Shown here: one piece after another, positions 36,352-45,779 of the stretch
Layout: each line of letters starts with the position of its first letter
Position numbering within the stretch: the stretch's first letter is position 1
Source of the DNA: Pseudomonas sp. SDI
Lineage (GTDB): Bacteria > Pseudomonadota > Gammaproteobacteria > Pseudomonadales > Pseudomonadaceae
Length of the DNA: 64,000 nucleotides
Assembly (NCBI RefSeq): GCF_003105155.1
Contig: NZ_QETK01000007.1
Location: 62,001-126,000 of the forward strand
Direction of reading: 5' to 3'
Made by a program: the position numbers and the translations under genes
Notes under the pieces: model-generated
What the model was told of the DNA's origin: nothing
Database searches by the model: none
What the model saw: only the letters and a program-made list of their open reading frames with translations

Positions 36352-36380
36352 GGTGAAACAGCCAGGGTGGCTGTTTCACC
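36352..36380. terminator. Perfect hairpin between the MaoC-like gene and the MORN-caspase gene
   Basis: GGTGAAACAGCCA (36352-36364) and TGGCTGTTTCACC (36368-36380) form a 13-bp stem with a 3-nt loop. There is no T-tract on either side, so it may be a Rho-assisted terminator or mRNA-stability hairpin. Confidence 0.55.
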
Positions 36381-36391
36381 TTGCGGGTAGC

Positions 36392-36847
36392 TCAGACGAA
36401 GCAGAGTGACAGCGGCTCGGCGATGTAAGCCGGTTTTTCCTCGCCTTCGATTTCCAGCGTGGCAGTGGCCTTGAGCAGCCATTGGCCGGGCTTCTTCTCG
36501 GTGACGTCGGTCAGCTCGACTTTGAGCCGAACCCTGGAGTCGACTTTCACCGGCTGGATAAATCGCACACTGTCCAGGCCATAGTTGACGACCATTTTCA
36601 GACCTTCAGGCAGGACCAGGATGCCTTCCATCAGCTTGGGGATCAGCGACAGGGTGAGAAAACCATGGGCAATCGTGCTGCCAAATGGCGTTTTTGCCGC
36701 CTTCACCGGGTCGACGTGAATGAACTGAAAGTCACCTGTCGCCTCGGCGAACAGGTTGATACGCTCTTGATCGATCTGAAGCCATTCGGAACGTCCCAGT
36801 TCCTTACCAACGTACTGCGCAAGCTCTACAACGGGTACATAGGGCAT
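36392..36847 (-). CDS. MaoC-like (R)-hydratase
   Basis: A 151-residue single hot-dog protein of the MaoC/PhaJ family, which hydrates enoyl-CoA to (R)-3-hydroxyacyl-CoA. The hydratase motif is intact: FAEATGDFQFIHVDPVKAAK, with the Asp and His dyad, followed by FGSTIAHGFLTLSLIPKL. I chose the ATG giving MPYVPVVELAQYVGKEL, which has GGAGA nine bases upstream. It is divergent from lrgA. The physiological acyl-CoA is not evident. Confidence 0.9.
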   Translation of the reverse strand: MPYVPVVELAQYVGKELGRSEWLQIDQERINLFAEATGDFQFIHVDPVKAAKTPFGSTIAHGFLTLSLIPKLMEGILVLPEGLKMVVNYGLDSVRFIQPVKVDSRVRLKVELTDVTEKKPGQWLLKATATLEIEGEEKPAYIAEPLSLCFV

Positions 36848-37016
36848 TCGAAACTCTCCTGAGTAACGCTTGGTTTTATGTGTGCGGCAGATGCGAAAAC
36901 CTAAGATCAGCATGTCGACAGGATGTGGTCAAGTCGCCATGGTTTTAACGAATATCAGGGTATAGACCAGTCGTTAGCGTGCTTATAATGGCCGCCAGGT
37001 TTGAGGGAGATGTGCA

Positions 37017-37379
37017 ATGTTGTTGCGTGGATTGACGTGGCTCGTGCTGTTCCAGCTGGTCGGAACGGCGATCAACCACCTGCTGGTGCCGATACTGCCG
37101 GGCCCGATCATCGGGCTGGTGTTGCTGCTGATCTTCCTGATGCTGCGCGGTGAGGTTGGCGCGCCACTCAACGAGGCGTCGAGCAGCCTGTTGCGTTACC
37201 TGCCGCTGCTGCTGGTGCCGCCGGCGGTCGGGGTGATGGTGTATGCCGCCGACATTGCCGCCGACTTCTGGGCCATCGCCGGGGCGCTGGTGCTGTCGGT
37301 GTTGATTGCCTTGGTGTTCTGCGGGGTGCTGATGCAAAAGTTGATTGCCCGCCAGAGCCAGCGCGAGGAGCAGCCATGA
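37017..37379 (+). CDS. lrgA: LrgA/CidA holin-like protein
   Basis: A 120-residue inner-membrane protein with four predicted helices, of the CidA/LrgA family implicated in murein hydrolase control and pyruvate or small-molecule transport. Typical stretches are PGPIIGLVLLLIFLML and LRYLPLLLVPPAVGVM. The ATG has GGGAG eight bases upstream, and a perfect TATAAT lies at 36984-36989, although no good -35 is seen. It overlaps lrgB by 4 bp. Confidence 0.92.
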   Translation: MLLRGLTWLVLFQLVGTAINHLLVPILPGPIIGLVLLLIFLMLRGEVGAPLNEASSSLLRYLPLLLVPPAVGVMVYAADIAADFWAIAGALVLSVLIALVFCGVLMQKLIARQSQREEQP

Positions 37380-38092
37380 ACCTCGACTGGCACGGCGCCA
37401 TGAACGCCGTCATCCACCATCCGCTGTTCGGCATCGGCATCACCCTGGGCGCTTACCAGCTGGTGGTGGCCACTTACGAAAAGACCCGCTGGATCTTCCT
37501 GCAACCGGTACTGGTGTCGATGTTGGTGGTGATCGGCGTACTGCTGACGTGCGGTCTGTCCTACGCCGAATACCGCAAAAGCACCGAGATCATGAACATC
37601 CTCCTGGGCCCGGCCACCGTTGCCCTGGCGGTGCCGCTGTACTTGAACCTGCGGCGCATTCGTCAACTGTTCTGGCCGACCTTTACTACGCTGGTAATCG
37701 GGGGCCTGGTGGCCACTTGCATCTGTGTCTTGCTGGGCTGGTGGTTCGGCGCCGAGCACATGATCCTGATGACCATGGCGCCGAAGTCGGTCACCTCGCC
37801 GATTGCCATGCTGGTGGCCGAGCAGATTGGCGGAGTGGCGGCGCTGGCGGCGGTGTTCGTGCTGATCACCGGGGTGATCGGGGCGATTTTCGGCCCGGGC
37901 CTGTTGACCCGCTGCGGCGTGCACAGCCCGGAAGCGCGCGGCATGGCGCTGGGGATCACGGCCCATGCGGTGGGGACCTCGGTGGCCTTGCAGGAAAGTG
38001 AAGAGTGCGGGGCCTTCGCGGCCCTGGCGATGAGCCTGATGGGGGTTGCCACGGCGGTGTTCCTGCCGTTGGCGGTAAGCCTGGTTGCTTGA
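37376..38092 (+). CDS. lrgB: LrgB/CidB family membrane protein
   Basis: A 238-residue polytopic membrane protein, partner of LrgA. Family hallmarks are LLGPATVALAVPLYLNL, MAPKSVTSPIAMLVAEQIGG and GITAHAVGTSVALQESEECG. It begins inside the lrgA stop (ATGA) and lies 9 bp before the LON-domain gene, indicating a three-gene unit. Confidence 0.94.
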   Translation: MNLDWHGAMNAVIHHPLFGIGITLGAYQLVVATYEKTRWIFLQPVLVSMLVVIGVLLTCGLSYAEYRKSTEIMNILLGPATVALAVPLYLNLRRIRQLFWPTFTTLVIGGLVATCICVLLGWWFGAEHMILMTMAPKSVTSPIAMLVAEQIGGVAALAAVFVLITGVIGAIFGPGLLTRCGVHSPEARGMALGITAHAVGTSVALQESEECGAFAALAMSLMGVATAVFLPLAVSLVA

Positions 38093-38101
38093 GGATTCTC
38101 G

Positions 38102-38692
38102 ATGACGTTGCCCCTGTTTCCGCTCAATACGGTGCTGTTCCCTGGCTGCAACCTGGATTTGCAGATTTTCGAGGCGCGCTACCTGGACATGATCGGCCGC
38201 TGCCTGAAGCAGGGTGCCGGCTTCGGGGTGGTGTGCATCCTCGATGGCGAGCAGGTCGGCGCGGCGCCGCAGGCGTTCGCCATGGTCGGCTGCGAAGCGC
38301 TGGTCCGCGATTTCAAGCAGCAGGACAACGGCCTGCTGGGGATTCGCGTACAAGGGCTGCGACGCTTCCGTGTCGGCCCGTACGAAGTGCAGAAAGACCA
38401 GTTGCTGCTGGCCGACGTGTCCTGGCTAGCGGAGCAGGACGACGCGCCACTGGAAGACGACCATCACGACCTGCAGGCGCTGCTGCAGGCGCTGGGCGAA
38501 CACCCGATGGTGGCGGCGCTGGACATGCCCAGCGCCGGTCTCGGCCAGCAGGCCCTGAGCAATCAGCTGGCCTACCTGCTGCCGTTCGACGAGCAGGACA
38601 AGCTTGAACTGCTGGCGATCGACTCGCCGCGCCTGCGCCTGGAGGCGATCCAGCATCTGCTCGACCGCCTGCAGGGCGAACTGTTTGCCTGA
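38102..38692 (+). CDS. LON N-terminal (substrate-binding) domain protein
   Basis: A 196-residue cytoplasmic protein made of a LON substrate-binding (PUA-like) domain without ATPase or protease parts. It opens TLPLFPLNTVLFPGCNLDLQ and has FEARYLDMIGRCL, both characteristic. A helical C-terminal region (about 110-196) follows. Function is not established; E. coli YcaO-unrelated homologues are simply called LON-domain proteins. It is probably co-transcribed with lrgAB and converges on the DedA-PAP2 gene. Confidence 0.88.
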   Translation: MTLPLFPLNTVLFPGCNLDLQIFEARYLDMIGRCLKQGAGFGVVCILDGEQVGAAPQAFAMVGCEALVRDFKQQDNGLLGIRVQGLRRFRVGPYEVQKDQLLLADVSWLAEQDDAPLEDDHHDLQALLQALGEHPMVAALDMPSAGLGQQALSNQLAYLLPFDEQDKLELLAIDSPRLRLEAIQHLLDRLQGELFA

Positions 38693-38696
38693 CGGT

Positions 38697-40013
38697 TCAG
38701 TACTGGTAGCGCAGCAGGGCGTGCGGCAGCGCGTGCAGGGTGAAGAAGGCCAGCACACCGAAGCACGCCGGCAGGATCAGCCACCACACCCGTAGCGGCA
38801 AGGCGGTGAGCGGCTGGCGATCCTGGATCAGGGTCAGGCTGGTGGCACAGACACAGCAGGCGAGCATGGCGCCGGCCAGAATGTCGGTCGGCCAGTGCAC
38901 CCCCAGGTACACCCGCGACAAGGCAATCGCCAGCGCTGGCAGGCAGCCCAGAAACACCCAGGTCAAGCGCATGCGCGCGGGTTGGCCACGCCCGGCGAGC
39001 ACCGCCAGCACCAGAAAGAACGCGAACGACGCCGAGCTGTGCCCACTGGGCATGCTGTAGCTGGTGAGCGGGTCGGCGAGCACTTCCGGGCGGGCGCGGG
39101 CGAACAGCCATTTCAGGCTGCCGTTGGCCAGCGCGGTGCCGATCAGTGTGCTACCGGCGAACATCGCCGGGCGCCATTGACGGGCCAGCAGCAACAGGCC
39201 GGTGAGCACGCCGCCGAGGATGAACTGGGTGCGGAAGTCGCCCATGCGGGTGATCAATACCAGGGTGCCGTCGATGGCGCTGCTGCGGTTTTGCTGGATC
39301 AGGGTCATCAGGCCCTGGTCGAAGGCGTTCAGGTACGGCCAGCCGAGGAACAGCGCAACCAGCACCAACAGGCTCAGCATGGCCATCAGCCGGCTGCCCT
39401 GGTGCTGGCTGCGTAGGCTGGCGTTGACGCTCAGGCCGAGCAGCACGGCGAGGGTGCCGGCGATGATCCCGGCCTGTAGCCAGAAACCTTCGGGTAGTGG
39501 CAGGCGCATGGCCGCGCCAGTGGCCCAGCCGGGCAACAGGTAGGCCACCGACCAGCCGGCGCCGGCCAGCAGGCTGACGGCGACAAAGCGTGGCAGCGGC
39601 ATGTCGAACATCCCGGCGACCATCGGCAGCATCGGCCGCAATGGGCCGATGAAGCGGCCGACCAGCAGGCTGGCGATGCCGTAGCGCTGGAAGTAGGCTT
39701 CGGCGCTGCCGACCCACTCGGGGTGCGTGCGCAGCAGCGGCAGGCGGCGGATGTTCTGATGGAAGCGTCGACCGAGGGTGTAGGAGATCGCGTCACCGAG
39801 CAGGCCACCGAGGTAGCCCAGCAGCAGGGTTTCGCCCAGCGACAGGGCGCCGCTGCCGGCCAGTACGGCGACGGCGAACAGCAGCACGGTGCCGGGCACG
39901 ATGATGCCGGCGATGGCCAGGCACTCGATGCAGGCAACGATGAAGATCGCTGCGCCCAGCCATTGCGGATTGGTGGTCAGCCAGGCGGTCAGGCTGTCGA
40001 GCCAAGGGCCCAT
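38697..40013 (-). CDS. DedA-PAP2 fusion membrane protein (phosphatase)
   Basis: A 438-residue protein joining an N-terminal DedA/VTT domain (about 1-200, with GTVLLFAVAVLAGSGAL and GRFIGPLRPMLPMVAGMF) to a C-terminal PAP2 acid-phosphatase domain (about 225-410). All PAP2 motifs are present: KWLFARARP, SMPSGHSSAS and SRVYLGVHWPTD. It should dephosphorylate a lipid phosphate such as undecaprenyl pyrophosphate or phosphatidate at the membrane. It lies 4 bp after the glycosylase gene on the same strand. Confidence 0.92.
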   Translation of the reverse strand: MGPWLDSLTAWLTTNPQWLGAAIFIVACIECLAIAGIIVPGTVLLFAVAVLAGSGALSLGETLLLGYLGGLLGDAISYTLGRRFHQNIRRLPLLRTHPEWVGSAEAYFQRYGIASLLVGRFIGPLRPMLPMVAGMFDMPLPRFVAVSLLAGAGWSVAYLLPGWATGAAMRLPLPEGFWLQAGIIAGTLAVLLGLSVNASLRSQHQGSRLMAMLSLLVLVALFLGWPYLNAFDQGLMTLIQQNRSSAIDGTLVLITRMGDFRTQFILGGVLTGLLLLARQWRPAMFAGSTLIGTALANGSLKWLFARARPEVLADPLTSYSMPSGHSSASFAFFLVLAVLAGRGQPARMRLTWVFLGCLPALAIALSRVYLGVHWPTDILAGAMLACCVCATSLTLIQDRQPLTALPLRVWWLILPACFGVLAFFTLHALPHALLRYQY

Positions 40014-40017
40014 CGTG

Positions 40018-40710
40018 TCAGTTTCCTTGTGTCAGTAGAAAGTAGTCGAGCCCTTCGACTTGGCCACGACGCAGCGGGTTCCGCGTGCAAACGCGGGCGT
40101 AGTCGATGTCGACGAAGCGGTAGGGCAGATGTTCGTCGCGGCCGTGGGGAATGCCCAGTCGGGTCGTCTGAATAATGTGTTTCACGTTGATTCCGCAGTC
40201 TTCGACGAACAGCCGGTCGGGGTCGAAGCGTTGCGCGTCCCAGTGTGGCACTTTCAGGCCGAGGGCCTTGCACAGCAGGGTTTGTCCGGCGCACAGACGT
40301 TCGGTCGGGCGTGGCCGGCCGCTGGCGTCGGGGTTGTTCAGTTGCATCTGGGCCAGGCTGTTGGCGTCGGAGACGGCGTCGACCCAGGGGTAGGCGGATT
40401 TGATCAGCACGGCGTTGCCGGGGCCGTGGGCGCTGAAGTTCAGCGAGTCGCCGCCGCGTGCGTAGTACATGTAGATGTGCCCGCCGTCGAGGAACAGCGC
40501 CTTGCGCTTCTCGGTATAGCCGAGCGAGGCGTGGCTGCCTTTGTCGCTGCAGTAGTAGGCTTCGGTCTCGATGATCCGCGCCGACAACCAGAGGTCGCCG
40601 TGGCGATGGCGAATGATCTTGCCCAGCAGGGCTTTGGCCAGGGTCTGGGCGTCGCGGTCGAAGAAACTGTCGGGCAGGGCCTTGGACGGGCAGGGGGCGG
40701 TATCGGGCAT
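40018..40710 (-). CDS. DNA-3-methyladenine glycosylase (AAG/MPG family)
   Basis: A 230-residue base-excision repair glycosylase of the mammalian MPG-like family, which removes alkylated purines such as 3-methyladenine and hypoxanthine. Family features are LLGKIIRHRHGDLWLSARII, the catalytic-glutamate region ETEAYYCSDKGSHAS, and MYYARGGDSLNFSAHGPGNA. It starts MPDTAPCPSKALPDSFFD and ends 4 bp before the DedA-PAP2 gene. Confidence 0.93.
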   Translation of the reverse strand: MPDTAPCPSKALPDSFFDRDAQTLAKALLGKIIRHRHGDLWLSARIIETEAYYCSDKGSHASLGYTEKRKALFLDGGHIYMYYARGGDSLNFSAHGPGNAVLIKSAYPWVDAVSDANSLAQMQLNNPDASGRPRPTERLCAGQTLLCKALGLKVPHWDAQRFDPDRLFVEDCGINVKHIIQTTRLGIPHGRDEHLPYRFVDIDYARVCTRNPLRRGQVEGLDYFLLTQGN

Positions 40711-40835
40711 GCGCAGGGTTCGCGTGGGAGTGCTGGGCGCGATGATAGCAACTTCTCGCTTAATCGCAGCTGAACAGGCGGGCGCTGCTCTGCTGTGACA
40801 GCGGGCCTTGCCAGCGATGGGCCAGTGGGTTCGCT

Positions 40836-40862
40836 ATCGCCGGCAAGGCCGGCTCCCACAGG
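40836..40862 (+). repeat. REP element before proA
   Basis: ATCGCCGGCAAGGCCGGCTC followed by CCACAGG, the same family as the pair at 27791-27850. A partial inverse (GGGCCTTGCCAGCGATGG at 40803-40820) lies to its left, so this may be a degenerate REPIN in the 265-bp gap between the divergent glycosylase and proA genes. Confidence 0.75.
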
Positions 40863-40975
40863 GAAATACATGGCTGTGGACAACTCATTTCGACCATCCG
40901 CCTGTCACCGCTGGGCGTATACCGGCGCGGCAGTTATAATCAGCCGATTTTCCCCCTTGCCAAGACACCGAACCC

Positions 40976-42247
40976 ATGACTGAGTCCGTTCTTGCCTACA
41001 TGACCCGCCTGGGTCGCGCTGCCCGCGAAGCTTCGCGCGTGATCGGCCGCGCCAGCACCGCGCAGAAGAACCGCGCGCTGAATGCCGCCGCCAACGCGCT
41101 GGACGCTGCCCGCGACGAACTGTCTGCGGCCAACGAAAAAGACCTGGCCAACGGCCGCGCCAACGGCCTGGAAGCGGCCATGCTCGAACGCCTGGCACTG
41201 ACCCCGGCACGCATCGACGGCATGATCGTCGGCCTGCGCCAGGTGGCCAGTCTGCCCGACCCGGTCGGCGCTATCCGGGACATGAGCTACCGCCCGTCGG
41301 GCATTCAGGTTGGCAAGATGCGCGTGCCGCTGGGCGTGATCGGGATCATCTACGAGTCGCGCCCCAACGTGACCATCGACGCCGCCAGCCTGTGCCTGAA
41401 GTCGGGTAATGCGACCATCCTGCGCGGCGGCTCGGAAGCTATTCACTCCAACCGTGCCATCGCTGCCTGCATCCAGCGCGGTCTGGCCGAAGCCGGGCTG
41501 CCCGCTGCCGTCGTGCAAGTGGTGGAAACCACCGACCGCGAGGCCGTCGGCGCGCTGATCAGCATGCCCGAGTTCGTCGATGTGATCGTTCCGCGCGGTG
41601 GCAAGGGCCTGATCGAACGCATCAGTCGCGATGCCCGCGTACCGGTGATCAAACACCTGGACGGCATTTGCCACGTCTACGTCGGCGAACACGCCGAGCT
41701 GGACAAGGCCCGGCGCATCGCCTTCAACGCCAAGACCTACCGCTACGGCATCTGCGGCGCCATGGAAACCCTGCTGGTCGATCAAACGGTCGCCGCCGAG
41801 TTCCTTCCGGAAATGGCGCGCCAGTTCCGCGAAAAAGGCGTCGAGCTGCGCGGTTGCGAGCGTACCCGCCAGTTCATCGAGGCCGTTGCGGCCAGCGAAG
41901 ACGACTGGCACACCGAATACCTCGCGGCGATCCTGTCGATCCGCGTGGTCGACGGTGTGGATCAAGCCATCGAACACATCAATCACTATGGCTCGCACCA
42001 CACCGATTCCATCGTCACCGAACACCAGGGCCTGGCCCGGCGGTTCCTGGCCGAGGTCGATTCGGCCTCGGTCATGATCAACACCCCGACCTGCTTTGCC
42101 GACGGTTTCGAATATGGCCTGGGGGCGGAGATCGGTATTTCCACCGACAAGCTGCACGCCCGTGGCCCGGTCGGCCTGGAAGGCCTGACCTGCGAGAAGT
42201 ACGTGGTGATCGGCGACGGTCAGTTGCGCGGTCAGGAGTCGATCTGA
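40976..42247 (+). CDS. proA: Gamma-glutamyl phosphate reductase
   Basis: A 423-residue enzyme of proline synthesis, reducing gamma-glutamyl phosphate to glutamate semialdehyde with NADPH. Conserved stretches are [37 protein letters not shown] and the active-site Cys region [24 protein letters not shown] at 40935-40940 is a likely -10 element. It begins the proA-nadD-rsfS-rlmH-mrdA-rodA-mltB-rlpA series. Confidence 0.97.
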   Translation: MTESVLAYMTRLGRAAREASRVIGRASTAQKNRALNAAANALDAARDELSAANEKDLANGRANGLEAAMLERLALTPARIDGMIVGLRQVASLPDPVGAIRDMSYRPSGIQVGKMRVPLGVIGIIYESRPNVTIDAASLCLKSGNATILRGGSEAIHSNRAIAACIQRGLAEAGLPAAVVQVVETTDREAVGALISMPEFVDVIVPRGGKGLIERISRDARVPVIKHLDGICHVYVGEHAELDKARRIAFNAKTYRYGICGAMETLLVDQTVAAEFLPEMARQFREKGVELRGCERTRQFIEAVAASEDDWHTEYLAAILSIRVVDGVDQAIEHINHYGSHHTDSIVTEHQGLARRFLAEVDSASVMINTPTCFADGFEYGLGAEIGISTDKLHARGPVGLEGLTCEKYVVIGDGQLRGQESI

Positions 42248-42248
42248 G

Positions 42249-42935
42249 TTGGCCGAGCACAGCCCGCTCGCCGTTGCCGTAACGCCGCCCGCCAGTCGGC
42301 GCGTTGGTGTGCTCGGCGGCACCTTCGATCCGGTCCATATCGGCCACCTGCGCAGCGCGCTGGAAGTGGCCGAAGTGTTGGCTCTGGACGAGCTGCGGCT
42401 GATGCCCAACGCGCGCCCGCCGCACCGCGACATGCCGCAGGTGTCGGCCCAGGACCGCCTGGCAATGGTCGAGCGTGCGGTGCAGGGCGTTGCCGTGCTG
42501 AGCGTCGATGCCCGCGAGCTGGCCCGCGATACACCGTCGTACACCATCGAAACGCTGGAACTGATGCGCGCCGAAATGGCCGCGGACGAGCAGCTGTTTC
42601 TGCTGTTGGGCTGGGACGCTTTCTGCGGCCTGCCTGGCTGGCACCGTTGGGAAGAGTTGTTGCAACACTGTCACATCCTGGTGCTGCAACGCCCGGATGC
42701 CGACGTCGAACCGCCGGATGCCCTGCGCAACCTGCTGGCCGCACGTTCGGTCAGTGATCCGCAGGCCCTCGTCGGCCCCGCGGGGCACATTGCATTCGTC
42801 TGGCAAACACCCCTGGCGGTGTCGGCCACGCAGATCCGCCAGTTGCTTGCCGATGGCAAGTCGGTGCGGTTTCTGGTGCCAGACGCAGTACTGGCCTATA
42901 TCGAGGCGCACGGCCTGTACCGAGCGTCGAACTGA
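42249..42935 (+). CDS. nadD: Nicotinate-nucleotide adenylyltransferase
   Basis: A 228-residue enzyme that adenylates nicotinate mononucleotide in NAD synthesis. The nucleotidyltransferase motif [13 protein letters not shown] is near residues 22-34 and the C-terminal SATQIRQLL motif is present. No ATG or GTG is available before the core domain; I use the TTG at 42249, 1 bp after the proA stop, with AGGAG about ten bases upstream. Such a weak start may keep expression low relative to proA. Confidence 0.94.
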   Translation: MAEHSPLAVAVTPPASRRVGVLGGTFDPVHIGHLRSALEVAEVLALDELRLMPNARPPHRDMPQVSAQDRLAMVERAVQGVAVLSVDARELARDTPSYTIETLELMRAEMAADEQLFLLLGWDAFCGLPGWHRWEELLQHCHILVLQRPDADVEPPDALRNLLAARSVSDPQALVGPAGHIAFVWQTPLAVSATQIRQLLADGKSVRFLVPDAVLAYIEAHGLYRASN

Positions 42936-42977
42936 GCGCGCAGACGCGCCTCATACCTACGAGTTGAAGAGTTTTAT

Positions 42978-43400
42978 ATGAGCAAGCAAGTAATGAAGGG
43001 TGAAGAGCTGGTCAAGGTAGCAGTTGCTGCCCTGGAAGACGTCAAGGCCCAGGACGTTCTGGTCATCGACGTGCGCGACAAGCAGAGCATCACCGACTAC
43101 ATGATCATCGCCACCGGTACCTCCAACCGCCAGATCGGCGCGATGCTGGACAAGGTTCGCGAGATGGTCAAAGCCCAGGGCGTGCGCCCGCTGGGTGAAG
43201 AAGGCAAGGGCGACAGCGACTGGGTGCTGCTGGACCTGGACGACGTCATCGTGCATATGATGACCGCCGCTGCCCGTCAGTTCTACGACCTGGAGCGCCT
43301 GTGGAAAGGTGCCGAGCAGAGCCGTGCCGCCGATGGCAAGCACCACAGCCCGGAAAACACCCACGAGTTCTTCACCAAGCTCAACAAAGACCAGGAATAA
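42978..43400 (+). CDS. rsfS: Ribosomal silencing factor RsfS
   Basis: A 140-residue RsfS/YbeB protein that binds uL14 on the 50S subunit and blocks subunit joining in stationary phase or starvation. Typical sequences are DVLVIDVRDKQSITDYMIIA, GTSNRQIGAM and DWVLLDLDDVIVHMM. A short acidic/basic C-terminal extension follows HHSPENTHEFF. It lies 42 bp after nadD and 9 bp before rlmH. Confidence 0.96.
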   Translation: MSKQVMKGEELVKVAVAALEDVKAQDVLVIDVRDKQSITDYMIIATGTSNRQIGAMLDKVREMVKAQGVRPLGEEGKGDSDWVLLDLDDVIVHMMTAAARQFYDLERLWKGAEQSRAADGKHHSPENTHEFFTKLNKDQE

Positions 43401-43409
43401 GGAAGCGTC

Positions 43410-43877
43410 GTGCGTCTGCGTCTGATCGCGGTCGGCTCGCGCATGCCCAAATGGGTCGAGGAAGGCTGGCATGAATATGCCAAGCGCCTGCCGGCGGAGC
43501 TGTCCCTGGAACTGGTGGAAATTCCGCTGAACACCCGGGGCAAGAACGCCGATGTCGCCCGTCTGATTCGTCAGGAGGGCGAGGCCATGCTCGCCAAGGT
43601 CCAGCCGGGTGAACGGATCGTCACCCTAGAGGTCCATGGCAAGCCCTGGAGCACCGAACAACTGGCGGTCGAACTGGACCGCTGGCGGCTCGATTCGCGT
43701 ACCGTGAACTTCATGGTCGGTGGTCCGGAAGGGCTGGCGCCGGAAGTCTGCGCGCGTGCCGAGCAGCGCTGGTCGCTGTCGCCACTGACCCTGCCGCACC
43801 CATTGGTAAGGATACTGATCGGCGAACAGCTGTACCGCGCCTGGACCGTGCTGTCCGGGCATCCCTACCACAAATAG
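43410..43877 (+). CDS. rlmH: 23S rRNA pseudouridine-1915 N3-methyltransferase
   Basis: A 155-residue SPOUT methyltransferase (formerly YbeA) that methylates pseudouridine 1915 of 23S rRNA. The start [19 protein letters not shown] and the knot region [36 protein letters not shown] are diagnostic. The GTG start is preceded by AAGGAAG. It is coupled with rsfS. Confidence 0.96.
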   Translation: MRLRLIAVGSRMPKWVEEGWHEYAKRLPAELSLELVEIPLNTRGKNADVARLIRQEGEAMLAKVQPGERIVTLEVHGKPWSTEQLAVELDRWRLDSRTVNFMVGGPEGLAPEVCARAEQRWSLSPLTLPHPLVRILIGEQLYRAWTVLSGHPYHK

Positions 43878-43892
43878 CGTTAAGCCCTTTCA

Positions 43893-45779
43893 ATGTCGCA
43901 ACCGATTCGCCTAAAGGACCACGAGAAAGACGCCCGCCTGGTGCGTAACCGCGTCGTGGTCGGTGCGGTCGCGATCGTCGTACTGATCTGCGTGCTGATC
44001 GCGCGGCTGTATTACCTGCAAGTGATCCAGTACGAGTATCACTCCACGCTGTCGGAGAACAATCGGGTGCATGTGCAGCCGATTCCGCCGACCCGCGGGC
44101 TGATTTTCGACCGTAACGGGGTGATCGTCGCCGACAACCGGCCAAGCTTCAGCCTGACCATGACCCGCGAACGCTCGGGCGATTGGCAGCAGGTGCTCGA
44201 CGTGATTGTCGAGGTGCTGCAACTGACCCCGGACGATCGCACGCTCTTCGAGAAGCGCATGAAACAGGGGCGCCGGCCATTCGAGCCGGTGCCGATCCTG
44301 TTCGAGCTGACCGAAGAGCAGATCGCCCGGGTGGCGGTTAACCAGTTCCGCCTGCCCGGCGTCGAAGTGGTGGCCCAACTGGTCCGGCATTACCCGCAGG
44401 GCGCGCATTTTGCGCACTCGGTGGGTTACGTCGGGCGAATCAACGAGAAAGAGCTGAAAACCCTCGATCCGGTCGACTACAGCGGCACCCACCACATCGG
44501 TAAAACCGGTATCGAGCGCTTCTACGAGCCCGAGCTGCACGGTCGGGTGGGCTACGAGGAAGTCGAAACCAACGCCCGTGGCCGGGTGCTGCGGGTGCTC
44601 AAACGCACCGACCCGATTCCCGGCAAGGACATCGTCCTGAGCCTGGATATCAAGTTGCAGGAGGCTGCCGAGCAGGCGCTGGGCGGCCGGCGTGGGGCGA
44701 TCGTGGCGCTCGATCCGAATACTGGCGAAGTGCTGGCGATGGTCAGTCAGCCGAGTTTCGACCCCAACCTGTTTGTCACCGGCATCAGCTTCAAGGCCTA
44801 TGCCGAGCTGCGCGATTCGATCGACCGGCCGCTGTTCAACCGCGTCCTGCGCGGGCTGTACCCGCCCGGCTCGACGATCAAACCGGCAGTGGCGATTGCC
44901 GGCCTCGACAGCGGGGTGGTCACGGCCTCGTCGCGGGTGTTCGACCCGGGCTATTACATGCTGCCCAACTACGACCACAAGTACCGTAACTGGAACCGCA
45001 CGGGGGACGGTTGGGTCGACCTCGACCTGGCCATCATGCGTTCCAACGACACCTATTTTTACGACCTGGCCCACAAGATGGGCATCGACCGGCTTTCGGC
45101 CTTCATGAACAAGTTCGGCCTTGGGCAAAAGGTCTCGCTGGACATGTTCGAGGAATCGCCGGGGCTGATGCCGACCCGTGAGTGGAAGCGCGCCACCCGC
45201 CGGCAGGCCTGGTTCCCGGGGGAAACCCTGATCCTCGGTATCGGCCAGGGCTACATGCAGACCACGCCGCTGCAGATGGTTCAGGCCACCGCGCTGATCG
45301 CCAGCAAGGGCAAGTGGAACCGTCCGCACCTGGCCAAGACCATCGAGGGGCAGCCGCCGGTGGATGAGAACCCGATGGAAGATATCGTTCTGCGTGACAA
45401 GGCCGACTGGGCGCGGGTGACCCACGGCATGGAGCAGGTGATGCACAATGCCCGCGGCACTGCGCGCGCCGCCGCCGCCGGGGCGCAGTATCGCATCGCC
45501 GGCAAGAGCGGTACCGCGCAGGTGGTGGCGATCAAGCAGGGTGAAAAGTATGACCGTAACAAGGTCCAGGAGCGCCACCGTGACCACGCTCTGTTCGTTG
45601 GTTTCGCGCCGGCCGAAGCGCCGCAGATCGTGGTGGCGGTGATGATCGAGAACGGTGAGGCCGGCGGCCGTGTCGCGGCCCCGGTGATGCGCCAGGTGAT
45701 GGACGCCTGGTTGCTCGATGAAAACGGCCGCCTTAAAACCCCGAACACCCCTGCGGTTGCTCAGGAGCCAACGCCGTGA
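43893..45779 (+). CDS. mrdA: Penicillin-binding protein 2 (elongasome transpeptidase)
   Basis: A 628-residue class B penicillin-binding protein that crosslinks peptidoglycan during rod elongation. N-terminal cytoplasmic tail and one transmembrane helix (about 22-45), pedestal region, then the transpeptidase domain with PPGSTIKP (SxxK), RSNDTYFYD (SxN) and AGKSGTAQVV (KSG). It overlaps rodA, its glycosyltransferase partner, by 4 bp. Confidence 0.97.
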   Translation: MSQPIRLKDHEKDARLVRNRVVVGAVAIVVLICVLIARLYYLQVIQYEYHSTLSENNRVHVQPIPPTRGLIFDRNGVIVADNRPSFSLTMTRERSGDWQQVLDVIVEVLQLTPDDRTLFEKRMKQGRRPFEPVPILFELTEEQIARVAVNQFRLPGVEVVAQLVRHYPQGAHFAHSVGYVGRINEKELKTLDPVDYSGTHHIGKTGIERFYEPELHGRVGYEEVETNARGRVLRVLKRTDPIPGKDIVLSLDIKLQEAAEQALGGRRGAIVALDPNTGEVLAMVSQPSFDPNLFVTGISFKAYAELRDSIDRPLFNRVLRGLYPPGSTIKPAVAIAGLDSGVVTASSRVFDPGYYMLPNYDHKYRNWNRTGDGWVDLDLAIMRSNDTYFYDLAHKMGIDRLSAFMNKFGLGQKVSLDMFEESPGLMPTREWKRATRRQAWFPGETLILGIGQGYMQTTPLQMVQATALIASKGKWNRPHLAKTIEGQPPVDENPMEDIVLRDKADWARVTHGMEQVMHNARGTARAAAAGAQYRIAGKSGTAQVVAIKQGEKYDRNKVQERHRDHALFVGFAPAEAPQIVVAVMIENGEAGGRVAAPVMRQVMDAWLLDENGRLKTPNTPAVAQEPTP

